Positions 13,406-21,704 of a DNA stretch of 23,893 bases are shown piece after piece (the stretch's first letter is position 1; every line of letters begins with the position of its first letter). The stretch lies in contig JAUNAE010000017.1 of the NCBI GenBank assembly GCA_030527765.1, forward strand, positions 1-23,893, given 5' to 3'. The stretch is from Eubacteriales bacterium. Lineage in GTDB: Bacteria > Bacillota_A > Clostridia > Lachnospirales > Lachnospiraceae. A program made the position numbers and the translations under genes. The notes beneath the pieces were generated by a model. That model did no database searches. It saw nothing but the letters and a program-made list of their open reading frames with translations, and was not told the DNA's origin.

Positions 13406-13873
13406 ATGAGCGATCGCAACGAAGAGATTCTTGGAATTGGATTAGAACCTGAGGTTGAGACGCAGAAGGAGGAGACCGCGAAAGAAGCGGTCTCCTTTGA
13501 CAGAAAAAAGATGCGTGCTCCCTGGTTTGAGTGGGAAGTTGGAAACGAGAGCTATAAGCTGAAATTAACCACAGAGAATATTCTGAAGGTGGAGAAAAAA
13601 TATAAAACAAACATCCTGAATCTGCTGTCAGTAGATGGTATGCCGTCACTTTCAGTGATGCTGACGATCATCCAGGCAGCAATGCTGAAATATCAGCATG
13701 GAATCAAAATCGATGATCTGACAGCAATCTATGATCGTTACGTAGATTGTGGAGGTGGCCAGACTGGACTGCTGAAAGATGTCATCATGCCTACCATGAT
13801 GGTATCAGGTTTTTTTACTCAGTCAGAGGAGAAGAACGTGGAAGGGCAGATGGACGAGGAAGATCTGATGTAA
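13406..13873 (+). CDS. Tail assembly chaperone, gpG-like
   Basis: The 155-residue product has an acidic, disordered start and a helical core (TTENILKVEKKYKTNILNLL, SLSVMLTIIQAAML). It sits between tail tube and tape measure, the place of lambda gpG. It lies in frame with a T7 run at 13810-13816, where ribosomes can slip back one base and continue into the next ORF to give a gpGT-like fusion of 286 residues. Unslipped translation adds only 18 residues before the stop. GGAGGAAG precedes the ATG. A 9-bp hairpin (13471-13495) lies near the start of the coding region. Confidence 0.85.
   Translation: MSDRNEEILGIGLEPEVETQKEETAKEAVSFDRKKMRAPWFEWEVGNESYKLKLTTENILKVEKKYKTNILNLLSVDGMPSLSVMLTIIQAAMLKYQHGIKIDDLTAIYDRYVDCGGGQTGLLKDVIMPTMMVSGFFTQSEEKNVEGQMDEEDLM
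13471..13495 (+). other. 9-bp hairpin inside the chaperone gene
   Basis: GGAGACCGC and GCGGTCTCC pair perfectly around a 7-base loop, about 65 bases into the coding region. Only a short TTT follows, so full termination is unlikely. It may slow ribosomes or protect mRNA ends. Confidence 0.5.
13810..13816 (+). promoter_or_regulatory. -1 ribosomal frameshift site (T TTT TTT)
   Basis: In the gpG-like frame the codons are GGT-TTT-TTT-ACT, so the heptamer T-TTT-TTT fits the X-XXY-YYZ slippery rule exactly. After a -1 slip the next codon is TAC, and the frame stays open to 14265. A possible stimulatory pairing CAGAGG/CCTCTG lies downstream. Confidence 0.85.
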
Positions 13874-14265
13874 CACCTCAAACACCTCTGGAAGAGGAGA
13901 AGGTGTACGAATTCGTCACAGATGAGATTCTGGATATCTACGAGAAAGCATTGGATTGCGGGATCAGCATCGAAACCTTCTGGGATTCTTCGATGGCTGA
14001 AATTCTGGATATGATCGAGAGCTGGATCAGATGTGATAAATCCAGGAGAAAAGATACGGCGATCATGTGCTATGTGCTCGGAAGAAACATTGCAGAACAG
14101 TTCGGAAAGGACCCGGTGACTCCGCTGTGGAAGCTGTTCCCGGATCTGTTCGAAAAAGAGGAACTGGAGAACGAGCGCGAAAAAACAGTAGATCTGGAAG
14201 AAGTAAAGCATACTCGACAGCGATATGCTGAAATGTTTAATAAAAGACGCAGAGGGGAGGTGTAA
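13816..14265 (+). CDS. Tail assembly chaperone extension, gpT-like (made by -1 frameshift)
   Basis: This ORF has no good start of its own. Its 149 residues follow the gpG-like part after the slip (YSVRGEERGRADGRGRSDVT at the join). The C-terminal part is acidic and helical, with VYEFVTDEILDIYEKALDCG and WDSSMAEILDMIESW, then a charged tail ending MFNKRRRGEV. In lambda, the GT extension binds the tail tube protein while the G part coats the tape measure. ORF boundaries upstream of the slip (open from 13747) overlap gpG in another frame and are not coding. Confidence 0.8.
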   Translation, partial: YSVRGEERGRADGRGRSDVTPQTPLEEEKVYEFVTDEILDIYEKALDCGISIETFWDSSMAEILDMIESWIRCDKSRRKDTAIMCYVLGRNIAEQFGKDPVTPLWKLFPDLFEKEELENEREKTVDLEEVKHTRQRYAEMFNKRRRGEV

Positions 14266-14267
14266 AT

Positions 14268-17200
14268 GTGAGTAAAGAAGTGGATCGAATTCAAGTTGGA
14301 ATAGAACTGGATGCCAGCGGAATGAGGCGGGGAGCTACAGAGGCAAAGAGAACCGCACAGAGGACTGCGAGGGAAGTGGATTCGGAACTCGGGAAAGTGT
14401 CCGCAAATCCTCTGAGGAAAGCCCTTGAGAATGTAGGTAAGGGAACCTCTTTGAACCCGATGCGGAATCTCATGAACCGAATGGTCATGGAGACAAAGCA
14501 GCAGGCAGGACTGGTAGAACCTACAGAAGAATATCAGAGGCTGACAGAAGAGATTCAGAAAGCAGAGGCAGAACTGGACCGTCTGAGGGAGAAAGAAGAC
14601 AGACTGAAGCAGTCCGGAGCAGATAACCCTGGAGCTGCATGGAGAGGCCTGCAGTATGATATAGAGCAGACAACTACAAAACTGGATGAACTCTACGCAA
14701 AGGAGCTGCAGATGGAAGGAAACCATACTGCGGGTGATGATAATCCGACATGGACCAGACTGCAGCAGGAGATCGGGAAAGCAGAATCTGCATTGGAGAG
14801 ACTGCAGTACCGTGAAGAAAGAATGCAATCACTCGGCCAGGATCAGGAGAGCGCTCGTTGGAGAAATGTTCAGACAGAGATCGGAGCAGCAGAGGCAAGA
14901 CTGGCAGAATACCAGGCACAGGCCGATGGCATGGTAAACAGCGGAACAGCATTCCGGAGCATCGAGAACGATAGTATGAATGCAGCATCCACAGGATCCA
15001 GAGCATTCGCAGGAATGCGGGCGGTCATGAACTCCGTTACATCTGCTGTAAGAGAGACATCAGGAGTATTCGCGTCTCTTATACAGCGTTTCAGAAATGG
15101 CATTCCGCTTATCAGCAGGCTGACATCAAGACTGCACAGAAATAATAATGCTTTTGGTTCGGGCCTGAAGAATATCCTCAGATATGCCTTCGGCATTCGA
15201 AGCCTGTTCGTTCTGTTCAACAGATTGAGGAGCGCGATCAAAAGTGGTTTTTCGGCACTGGCTGAAAGCAACGGCACGACAGCTGCAAATATCAATGCCT
15301 TGAAAACATCATTGAAGCAGCTACAGGGATCGTTTGCAGCAGCATTCGCACCAGTGTTGAATGCAGTAGTACCTGCACTGGTCACATTGATAGGACATTT
15401 GGTTAATGCAATCAATGCCATTGGATATTTCATTGCATTGCTTACCGGCTCAAAAACCTATATTACTGCATCGACAGCATCGGCTGCAGCAGGGGTTGGA
15501 TCAGTCGGAAATGCAGCAGGTAGTGCGAACAAGAAAGCAAAAGAACTGAAAAGAACACTGATGAGCTTCGATGAGATTAACAAACTTGATGACAACTCAT
15601 CCTCCGATGACGGAAGTGGCGGAGGAGGAGGCGGTGGCGGAGGAGGCGGTACCGGTTCTGGTCTGTCCTTCACCGAGAAGGCACTGGGAGAAGAATTCAC
15701 ATCCTTTTACGATGTTGGTAAGCGTATTGGTGAAAGTCTTACGAAAGCAATGGATAGCATTAACTGGAATGCTATTTATAAAAAGGCAGAGAATTTCGGT
15801 AAAGGATTAGCGGAATTTCTGAACGGCCTGATCTCACCGGATCTGTTCGGGGCACTGGGCAGAACAATAGCTGGAGCATTAAACACGGCGCTGCACTTCC
15901 TGAATTCCTTTGGCAAAACCTTTGACTGGACGAATTTTGGAAAGTCAATTGGAACAGGAATCAATGAATACGTTAAGAAGATGGACTGGAAGCTGACCGG
16001 GGAGACAATATCGACCTGGGCAAATGGACTCGCAGATGCCATCATTACAGGAGCTGCAACAACAAACTGGGGCAACATTGGAGGAAAATGTGCGGAAGCA
16101 ATTAACACAGCATTGAATAAAACTGACTGGAAGAAGATCGGATCCGTGCCGGTGAAATTGATCACGGCGATCGCAGATATCTTCTTGAATGCGGTAGCAA
16201 AGGTGAATTGGGGCAGTATTACAACCGCAGCATCAAATTTGCTCATAGGAGCTTATCAGTCAATGAGCAGCTGGCTTGAAGGGGTAGATTGGAGTAAGCT
16301 GACCACGGAACTGTATGAGAATTTGAAATCTGCTGTAAAAGGCATTAAATTTTCCGAAATCGTAGCTTCGATGTATAAGTTCTTTGGAAACGCGATAGGA
16401 GCTGGTTTTACAGTTTCAGCCACATTGTGGCGGGATATCGGGAAGGATATCTTTGATTGGCTTAAAAAGAAAGTGGAAGGCAAGAACTTCGCTGAAATCG
16501 GAATAGAGATTGTCAAAGATCTGTTCAGCGGGGTAACAGGCATCAGCAATTTTGTGATGAATAAAATCTACTACCCGTTCAAGAATGCACTGGTGAAGTA
16601 CTTCCCGGAAAATATGCAGTCAGCGATAGAAGCAGGAGAAAATGTTGTTAAAAGCATCCTGAAGGGGATCCTTAGCATACCAGGAGAGATTGAAAAGGCA
16701 TTAAGTGAATTGTGGGATTCAATCGTGAAAGCCTGGGATAAGATTACGAAGGGAAAACTGTCATTAGATATTGATCTTCCTGATTGGGCAAAGAAACTCC
16801 TGGGAATCGACACCTCTAAGAGCAATGACACAACCGAATTTGGAGGAAGTGGCAGAAAACAGCTCGAGCATGGAGGCGGTGGAAATAGCTTCACGATAGA
16901 TGGAACCGGAACAAAAGTTACCGGAATGACATTTGAAGCAAAAAATACAAATCTCCAGAAGTCCAATATACGAAAATCAAGTGTGATCAAAGATATGATA
17001 TTCAATGCCAAAACGGCAGCACTGAATCCAGGAGTGAAGTTGAATGATGTAGATGCAACTATCAGCGAAGCTGAGGCAAAAGATGGATTGTCCATCGATG
17101 GAATGGAAGGACACATCGAGACAGCGTGGTGGAAAGGAAAAGGAAATCCACAGCTGGAAAAAGTCCAGGCTCAGATCAATGAGCTGAAGGTTGATCAGCA

Positions 17201-18299
17201 GAAGAAGGTGGAGCTGGAAGGTGTAGTAAATGCGAAAACACTGAACACCACCGGTATAAAAAATGCTGTAATCGAATCAGCCGTGAAAGCTACAACATTG
17301 AAAGCTGGATGGCAGGGCATACCGCCGGCTCTTACAGGACTGGTAGCGAGCTGCTCATCAGTTACGAAAACATGGGCAGATGGCAGCAAATCTGTATGGG
17401 GGCTGCAGGCAAAATGTTCATCGGTAACAAAAACATGGGCAGATGGTAGCAAATCTGTATGGGGAGTACAGGCAAAATGTTCATCGATAACGAAAACATG
17501 GAATGACAACGCAGTGGCAGTATGGGGAGTAAAGGCTAAAGCATCATCGATAATAGAAGATTGGGGAAAGAAAAAATTCGACCTTAAAGGTGGAATCACA
17601 GCCCTGGCAGGTGGAATAAAAGAGAACTGGGGAAAGAGTAGCAAATTTGACCTTGGAGGTGGAATCACAGCCCTGGCAGGTGGAATAAAAGCAAGTTGGG
17701 GAAAGAGTAGCAAATTCGACCTTGGAGGTGGAATTACAGCCCTGGCAGGCGCAATAGCAGCAGGTTGGGGAAGTAGGAGCTTTGACCTCAAAGGTGGAAT
17801 CAAAGCGATAGCATCTAGTATTGACAAAACATGGAAAACAGATGGTGTATCTGTTGGAGGAATCAAGGGTGTCTTATCATCTATTACAAAAGCAGGGGGA
17901 TCTAGTATATCCCTCGGCGGAACACTTAGTCTTGTGGGCAGAGCGTTTTCTGCTGTACTGAGGAAAGATGGCGGACTGTTTTCTGGCGGTTCCTGGCATC
18001 CGGTAACGCAATATGCCTCCGGTGGATCTCCAAACATGGGACAGATGTTCATTGCCAGAGAGGCAGGCCCCGAGCTAGTAGGAACTCTTAATGGTCACAC
18101 AGCTGTCATGAATAATGATCAGATCGTTACTTCAGTGGCAGCAGGTGTAAGAGATGCTGTAGCATCAGTATTTGCTAATGGTGGTGGACAGTCTGCTAAT
18201 GTAGCTGTATACATCGGCAACGAACAGCTCACCAGTTATGTAGTAAGAGATATCAACAACAAAACCATTTCAACGGGTGTTTGCCCGATCAGAACATAA
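14268..18299 (+). CDS. Tail tape measure protein
   Basis: At 1343 residues this is the largest gene. The start is GTG, seven bases after GAGGGGAGG; the overlapping ATG two bases earlier stops at once. Regions in order: an Arg/Lys-rich start; long coiled coil (about 80-220); a hydrophobic stretch of about 50 residues (ALVTLIGHLVNAINAIGYF, about 345-400); an eleven-Gly linker (about 449-465); helical repeats with Trp every 35-40 residues (about 480-680); then two exact-looking repeat arrays near the C-terminus (21-residue and 23-residue units). The end (AREAGPELVGTLNGHTAVMN) is a typical tape-measure C-terminus. The protein sets tail length and is ejected ahead of the DNA; the hydrophobic part probably enters the membrane. 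Confidence 0.93.
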   Translation: MSKEVDRIQVGIELDASGMRRGATEAKRTAQRTAREVDSELGKVSANPLRKALENVGKGTSLNPMRNLMNRMVMETKQQAGLVEPTEEYQRLTEEIQKAEAELDRLREKEDRLKQSGADNPGAAWRGLQYDIEQTTTKLDELYAKELQMEGNHTAGDDNPTWTRLQQEIGKAESALERLQYREERMQSLGQDQESARWRNVQTEIGAAEARLAEYQAQADGMVNSGTAFRSIENDSMNAASTGSRAFAGMRAVMNSVTSAVRETSGVFASLIQRFRNGIPLISRLTSRLHRNNNAFGSGLKNILRYAFGIRSLFVLFNRLRSAIKSGFSALAESNGTTAANINALKTSLKQLQGSFAAAFAPVLNAVVPALVTLIGHLVNAINAIGYFIALLTGSKTYITASTASAAAGVGSVGNAAGSANKKAKELKRTLMSFDEINKLDDNSSSDDGSGGGGGGGGGGGTGSGLSFTEKALGEEFTSFYDVGKRIGESLTKAMDSINWNAIYKKAENFGKGLAEFLNGLISPDLFGALGRTIAGALNTALHFLNSFGKTFDWTNFGKSIGTGINEYVKKMDWKLTGETISTWANGLADAIITGAATTNWGNIGGKCAEAINTALNKTDWKKIGSVPVKLITAIADIFLNAVAKVNWGSITTAASNLLIGAYQSMSSWLEGVDWSKLTTELYENLKSAVKGIKFSEIVASMYKFFGNAIGAGFTVSATLWRDIGKDIFDWLKKKVEGKNFAEIGIEIVKDLFSGVTGISNFVMNKIYYPFKNALVKYFPENMQSAIEAGENVVKSILKGILSIPGEIEKALSELWDSIVKAWDKITKGKLSLDIDLPDWAKKLLGIDTSKSNDTTEFGGSGRKQLEHGGGGNSFTIDGTGTKVTGMTFEAKNTNLQKSNIRKSSVIKDMIFNAKTAALNPGVKLNDVDATISEAEAKDGLSIDGMEGHIETAWWKGKGNPQLEKVQAQINELKVDQQKKVELEGVVNAKTLNTTGIKNAVIESAVKATTLKAGWQGIPPALTGLVASCSSVTKTWADGSKSVWGLQAKCSSVTKTWADGSKSVWGVQAKCSSITKTWNDNAVAVWGVKAKASSIIEDWGKKKFDLKGGITALAGGIKENWGKSSKFDLGGGITALAGGIKASWGKSSKFDLGGGITALAGAIAAGWGSRSFDLKGGIKAIASSIDKTWKTDGVSVGGIKGVLSSITKAGGSSISLGGTLSLVGRAFSAVLRKDGGLFSGGSWHPVTQYASGGSPNMGQMFIAREAGPELVGTLNGHTAVMNNDQIVTSVAAGVRDAVASVFANGGGQSANVAVYIGNEQLTSYVVRDINNKTISTGVCPIRT
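17352..17540 (+). repeat. Three 63-bp tandem repeats in the tape measure gene
   Basis: Units start at 17352, 17415 and 17478 and encode CSSVTKTWADGSKSVWGLQA-type segments of 21 residues. The first two copies are nearly identical in DNA; the third has diverged. Each unit has two Trp. Confidence 0.85.
17577..17849 (+). repeat. Four roughly 69-bp tandem repeats in the tape measure gene
   Basis: Units start at 17577, 17646, 17715 and 17781 and encode FDLGGGITALAGGIKASWGK-type segments of 23 residues (22 in the third). The first three are close in DNA sequence; the fourth is degenerate. Each has one Trp. Confidence 0.85.
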
Positions 18300-18310
18300 G
18301 TATCACTCAC

Positions 18311-18342
18311 AGGGCTGCCGAACAAATTGGCAGCCCTTTTTT
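18311..18342 (+). terminator. Intrinsic terminator after the tape measure gene
   Basis: AGGGCTGCC/GGCAGCCCT is a perfect 9-bp GC-rich stem with a 9-base loop, followed by a run of T. It lies 11 bases after the tape measure stop and only a few bases before the next ribosome binding site, inside the late operon. Confidence 0.85.
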
Positions 18343-18356
18343 GCAAGGAGAATCAT

Positions 18357-18719
18357 ATGGCATCATTATACATTGATGGATCGGCTATGCCGGAGCCGAA
18401 GCTGAACGGTCTGGCCGTGTCCAGAGAAAAAATATGGTCAAAAAACACAGGAAGAAGTGCAGCAGGGAAAATGGTAGGAGATGTCGTTGCAACCAAGTTG
18501 AACCTGAAGATCGAGTGGGCGGTATTATCTGAGGCACAGCTTTCAAAAATCAGCAGAGCTATAGAGAATGCTTTTGTATCAGTGAAGTTCAAAAATCCAC
18601 ATTCAGGGAAGGAAGAGACTCATACGATGTATGCAGGAACATTATCCTGCCCAGTGTATTCATACGCAAGCGGAATGCCAGCGTATACCGGAGTGTCATT
18701 GACATTGGTTGAGCAGTAG
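18357..18719 (+). CDS. Small tail protein (DUF6711-like), possible distal tail component
   Basis: The 120-residue product (MASLYIDGSAMPEPKLNGLA at its start, then GDVVATKLNLKIEWAVLSEA and PVYSYASGMPAYTGVSLTLV) is mainly beta strand and resembles a small phage protein placed between tape measure and tail hub, which I recall as DUF6711. The ATG follows AAGGAG by six bases; the longer in-frame start lies inside the terminator. A role in the distal tail ring is inferred from position. Confidence 0.75.
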   Translation: MASLYIDGSAMPEPKLNGLAVSREKIWSKNTGRSAAGKMVGDVVATKLNLKIEWAVLSEAQLSKISRAIENAFVSVKFKNPHSGKEETHTMYAGTLSCPVYSYASGMPAYTGVSLTLVEQ

Positions 18720-18734
18720 AAAGAGGGTGAGAAC

Positions 18735-21149
18735 GTGTATACAAATGTGTCCGAAGAATTTGCAAATGCAATAAAAGGTAGCAGCAGAACATTTCGTGCA
18801 TATGCAGTGACAGACGGAATTGAAATGACGGGAATAAGATCTCTGGCGCTGACACACCAGTCAACAGGTGACAGCTATTTCACGATTGGCGGAACGGTGT
18901 CATCGGTGGTATCAATGATCATTCAGGATCCCCAGACAGATCTGTCTGGGAAGGAATTGGAATTAGACATCGGTCTGCTCCTTCCAGATGGATCATATGA
19001 AGCTGTTCCCATGGGAAGATTCACGGCGGGCAAGCCGGAATCAGATGAAGATGGACAGGTAACTATTACAGCATACGACAGGATACAGACCCACATGGCC
19101 GGTGCTTATGTATCGAAATTATCACTCCCGGTAGATGCAAAGCAGGTTTTGTCCGAGATTTCAGATTTGTCGAATGTGATGATCAACACGAGTAATCTTC
19201 CTGATGGAATAATGATTCAGTCGGTTGTAGACAGTACAGAAAAGACCGTGGATGCTGATGGAAAAGAGATAGAGGACACGACCTATGTTAATCCGTTTGA
19301 GGGATATTCGATCAGAGAAGTATTGGGGTTTGTTGCACAGCTCTATGGAAAATTCGCAGTAGCTGACAGGTTTGGAAATGTTGTGTTCAGATCATACCAG
19401 GCATCAGGTCTTACGATTGGAACAGATAGATACTATGATGATCTGGTGGCAACAGGTGAATTGTTTGAATTAAAGGGCATATCATGCACATTGAGAGATG
19501 GAAGCATCATCTATGCCAATGAAAACAGCACAAACGAATCAAATGTGCATCTGACAAATCCTGGAATGACAAAGAATGTGTTGAACGCGGTAGCTGCAGC
19601 ATATTCAGAATTTGCGTACCAGCCTTCCGGAGTTTCTTTCCTCGGAGATCCTCGCATCGATCTGGGGGATATCATCACGATTGATACGAAAAAAGGAATA
19701 TCAGTAGCAATTCCGGTGATGTCTATCACACAGGACTTTGACGGAGGACTTATCACCGGAGTGAGATCATTTCCCTCAAGCACAGAGCAGGAGCTGATGG
19801 GACCGACAGAACAGAAGATAGTGAAACTTCTGGGAGAACTGTTCAAATTAAAAGGAATAGTAGGTGGGAAAGCAAGCTTTGAATTGGCATATGGCATTCA
19901 GGCAAAGGTGACAGATCTGAATGGGAAGGTTGCCACAATGGAGTTTTCCACAGATAAGATCGAATGGGCAATTGAAGGAGAGGATAAAACGAGTTTCACA
20001 CTTTCAGATGGATTTGCGAAACTTGTAACAGATTCGGTGACTATCAAAGGACCGGACGGATCAGTAACCATCATCAGTGGAGGAACTATAAATCTGGACG
20101 AGCTGTTCGCTCAGACGATTACGGCTACGGGAAAGATAACTGCATCCAACATGGAAACTACAGGTGGTAAGATCGGTCAGTTCAAAATCACCCAGAACAG
20201 ACTGTATTCGGATGACAATGCAGAAAACTATGTCGGCATGAATATTTCCGGAAAAGGAGCTGCCTTCTGGGCAGGAGGTACAGATTTAACCGGTGGATCG
20301 GCTCCGTTCAAAGTGGAACATAATGGAAAGACAACAGTTTCCAACATAGAAGCAACCGGTGGAAAGCTTGGCCAGTTCAAAATCACCCAGAACAGACTGT
20401 ATTCGGATGACAATGCAGAAAACTATGTTGGCATGAACAGGAACGGATATGGTCAGGCCTTCTGGGCAGGTGGCACGGATTTAACCGGCGGGTCCGCTCC
20501 ATTCAGAGTGGGGCATGATGGCAAAGTAACTGCCGAAAATATTGTTATTAGAGATAAAATCAATCTCACAGATGCAACAGGTGGATACACTGGAGAAATC
20601 CAGATGCTGACGGAAGCCTTCAGCACGTATAAATGGAATAATAAGAGCGGTGTTACCATAGACAAAACAATTTCAGGGAAATATCTGCTTTCAGCAGGAA
20701 GCTCGTTTGGTGCGGTGAATTTGTCAAACACATATCTGCTGTTAGATGAAGTCCATGCTAATGAGGTATATTTCGGAGGAGTCGCAACAAACGGCATCTT
20801 TTCGAAATCATATCGTCTAGGTCTGGACAACAACACAGATGTAGATATTGTTTCCAAATATGTAGATGTAGATCTATCGAAATACACATGGACATGGACC
20901 GCATCGGCGAATGGCATGTACTATATTCGTCTGGTGAATTTATCGACGCTCGGTGTAACAGTGAAAAATGTGCTGGGTTTAACCTTGATGGGGTGGAGTG
21001 GAATTGGAAAAACAGCGATGCCAACACCATACATTGAACGAGGAACAGGGTATATTTGCGTAATGTGTACTACAAATATTGCCAAGCCGGGAAGCTTCTT
21101 GGTAAGAGTGTCATATAACGAGGCAACAGCCAGCGTCATGGGAATGTGA
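18735..21149 (+). CDS. Tail hub / tail fibre protein
   Basis: The 804-residue protein starts at a GTG seven bases after GAGGG. The first 350 residues are like the gp18/gp27-type tail hub of siphophages (VSMIIQDPQTDLSGKELELD, MGRFTAGKPESDEDGQVTI, then FGNVVFRSYQASGLTIGTDR). The middle (about 370-460) looks like a helix-strand linker (GKVATMEFSTDKIEWAIEGE). Next come two 65-residue repeats (about 475-600), each with GQFKITQNRLYSDDNAENYV and AFWAGGTDLTGGSAPF, a phage fibre motif. The last 200 residues are rich in beta strand and probably make host contact. No peptidase motif was identified. Confidence 0.82.
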   Translation: MYTNVSEEFANAIKGSSRTFRAYAVTDGIEMTGIRSLALTHQSTGDSYFTIGGTVSSVVSMIIQDPQTDLSGKELELDIGLLLPDGSYEAVPMGRFTAGKPESDEDGQVTITAYDRIQTHMAGAYVSKLSLPVDAKQVLSEISDLSNVMINTSNLPDGIMIQSVVDSTEKTVDADGKEIEDTTYVNPFEGYSIREVLGFVAQLYGKFAVADRFGNVVFRSYQASGLTIGTDRYYDDLVATGELFELKGISCTLRDGSIIYANENSTNESNVHLTNPGMTKNVLNAVAAAYSEFAYQPSGVSFLGDPRIDLGDIITIDTKKGISVAIPVMSITQDFDGGLITGVRSFPSSTEQELMGPTEQKIVKLLGELFKLKGIVGGKASFELAYGIQAKVTDLNGKVATMEFSTDKIEWAIEGEDKTSFTLSDGFAKLVTDSVTIKGPDGSVTIISGGTINLDELFAQTITATGKITASNMETTGGKIGQFKITQNRLYSDDNAENYVGMNISGKGAAFWAGGTDLTGGSAPFKVEHNGKTTVSNIEATGGKLGQFKITQNRLYSDDNAENYVGMNRNGYGQAFWAGGTDLTGGSAPFRVGHDGKVTAENIVIRDKINLTDATGGYTGEIQMLTEAFSTYKWNNKSGVTIDKTISGKYLLSAGSSFGAVNLSNTYLLLDEVHANEVYFGGVATNGIFSKSYRLGLDNNTDVDIVSKYVDVDLSKYTWTWTASANGMYYIRLVNLSTLGVTVKNVLGLTLMGWSGIGKTAMPTPYIERGTGYICVMCTTNIAKPGSFLVRVSYNEATASVMGM
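20160..20549 (+). repeat. 195-bp direct duplication in the tail fibre region
   Basis: Two units of 65 codons lie 195 bases apart. A core of over 50 bases (from about 20177 and about 20372) is almost unchanged between copies, while the rest has diverged. Confidence 0.8.
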
Positions 21150-21165
21150 GAATAAGGAGAAATAA

Positions 21166-21633
21166 ATGAAAGAAAATATAGTAAAAGCAGGAGTATCAAG
21201 CACGCTCGCATTACTCAATGCTGTGTTCGGAGCACTGACAGTGCCGGTGCTTCTTATGGTAGCGTGCAACCTGATTGATTACGTAACCGGGCTGGCAGCA
21301 TCGGGATACCGATCGCAGGATATCAATTCATATAAAAGCATCAGAGGCATTGTGAAAAAGGTGTGTATGTGGCTTCTGGTAGTGGTTGGAGCGATAGTAG
21401 ATGAATTACTGGTCTATGCATCAGAAACAGCAGGAATCACGCTGCCAATTACATTCTTCGTAGCGTGTGTAGTGGCGATCTGGATCATCTGCAATGAGTT
21501 GATCAGCATCTTGGAGAATATCAAAGACATCGGAGTACCGATCCCTGGCTTTTTGATGCCTCTGGTAAAGAATATCAAGTCACAGGTTGAAGAGAAAGCA
21601 AATACAGGTGGAGATACGACAGGAATAGAATAA
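21166..21633 (+). CDS. Phage holin, toxin-secretion/phage-lysis holin family
   Basis: The 155-residue product has three likely membrane segments: about residues 12-38 (LLNAVFGALTVPVLLMVACN), 66-86 (VCMWLLVVVGAIVDELLVYA) and 92-112 (LPITFFVACVVAIWIICNEL). A conserved loop YVTGLAASGYRSQDINSYKS lies between the first two, and a charged C-terminal tail follows. This is the layout of the Cph1-like holin family. It opens the membrane at the end of infection so the endolysin can reach the wall. AAGGAG lies before the ATG. Confidence 0.9.
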   Translation: MKENIVKAGVSSTLALLNAVFGALTVPVLLMVACNLIDYVTGLAASGYRSQDINSYKSIRGIVKKVCMWLLVVVGAIVDELLVYASETAGITLPITFFVACVVAIWIICNELISILENIKDIGVPIPGFLMPLVKNIKSQVEEKANTGGDTTGIE

Positions 21634-21653
21634 GCCATTGATCAAACAAAACG

Positions 21654-21683
21654 AAAAGAGAGGGCATAGCCACCCTCTCTTTT
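21654..21683 (+). terminator. Intrinsic terminator between holin and endolysin
   Basis: AAAAGAGAGGG/CCCTCTCTTTT forms an 11-bp stem with an 8-base loop; the T-rich 3' arm serves as the tail, and the A-rich 5' arm lets it act in both directions. It is 21 bases after the holin stop and eight bases before the endolysin ribosome binding site. Confidence 0.8.
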
Positions 21684-21704
21684 GAATTGAAAAGGAGAGA
21701 TAAT

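Noticed and set aside
14070..14828. 252-residue minus-strand ORF rich in Cys, Ser and Phe
   Set aside because: It is antisense to the chaperone extension and tape measure start, and has no recognisable motif or ribosome binding site.
17352..17849. CRISPR-like array
   Set aside because: Units are in-frame coding repeats of 63 and 69 bases without separate spacers, inside one ORF.
17195..18052. 285-residue minus-strand ORF rich in Pro and Ala
   Set aside because: It is the reverse of the tape measure repeats; its periodic protein only mirrors the coding repeats on the plus strand.
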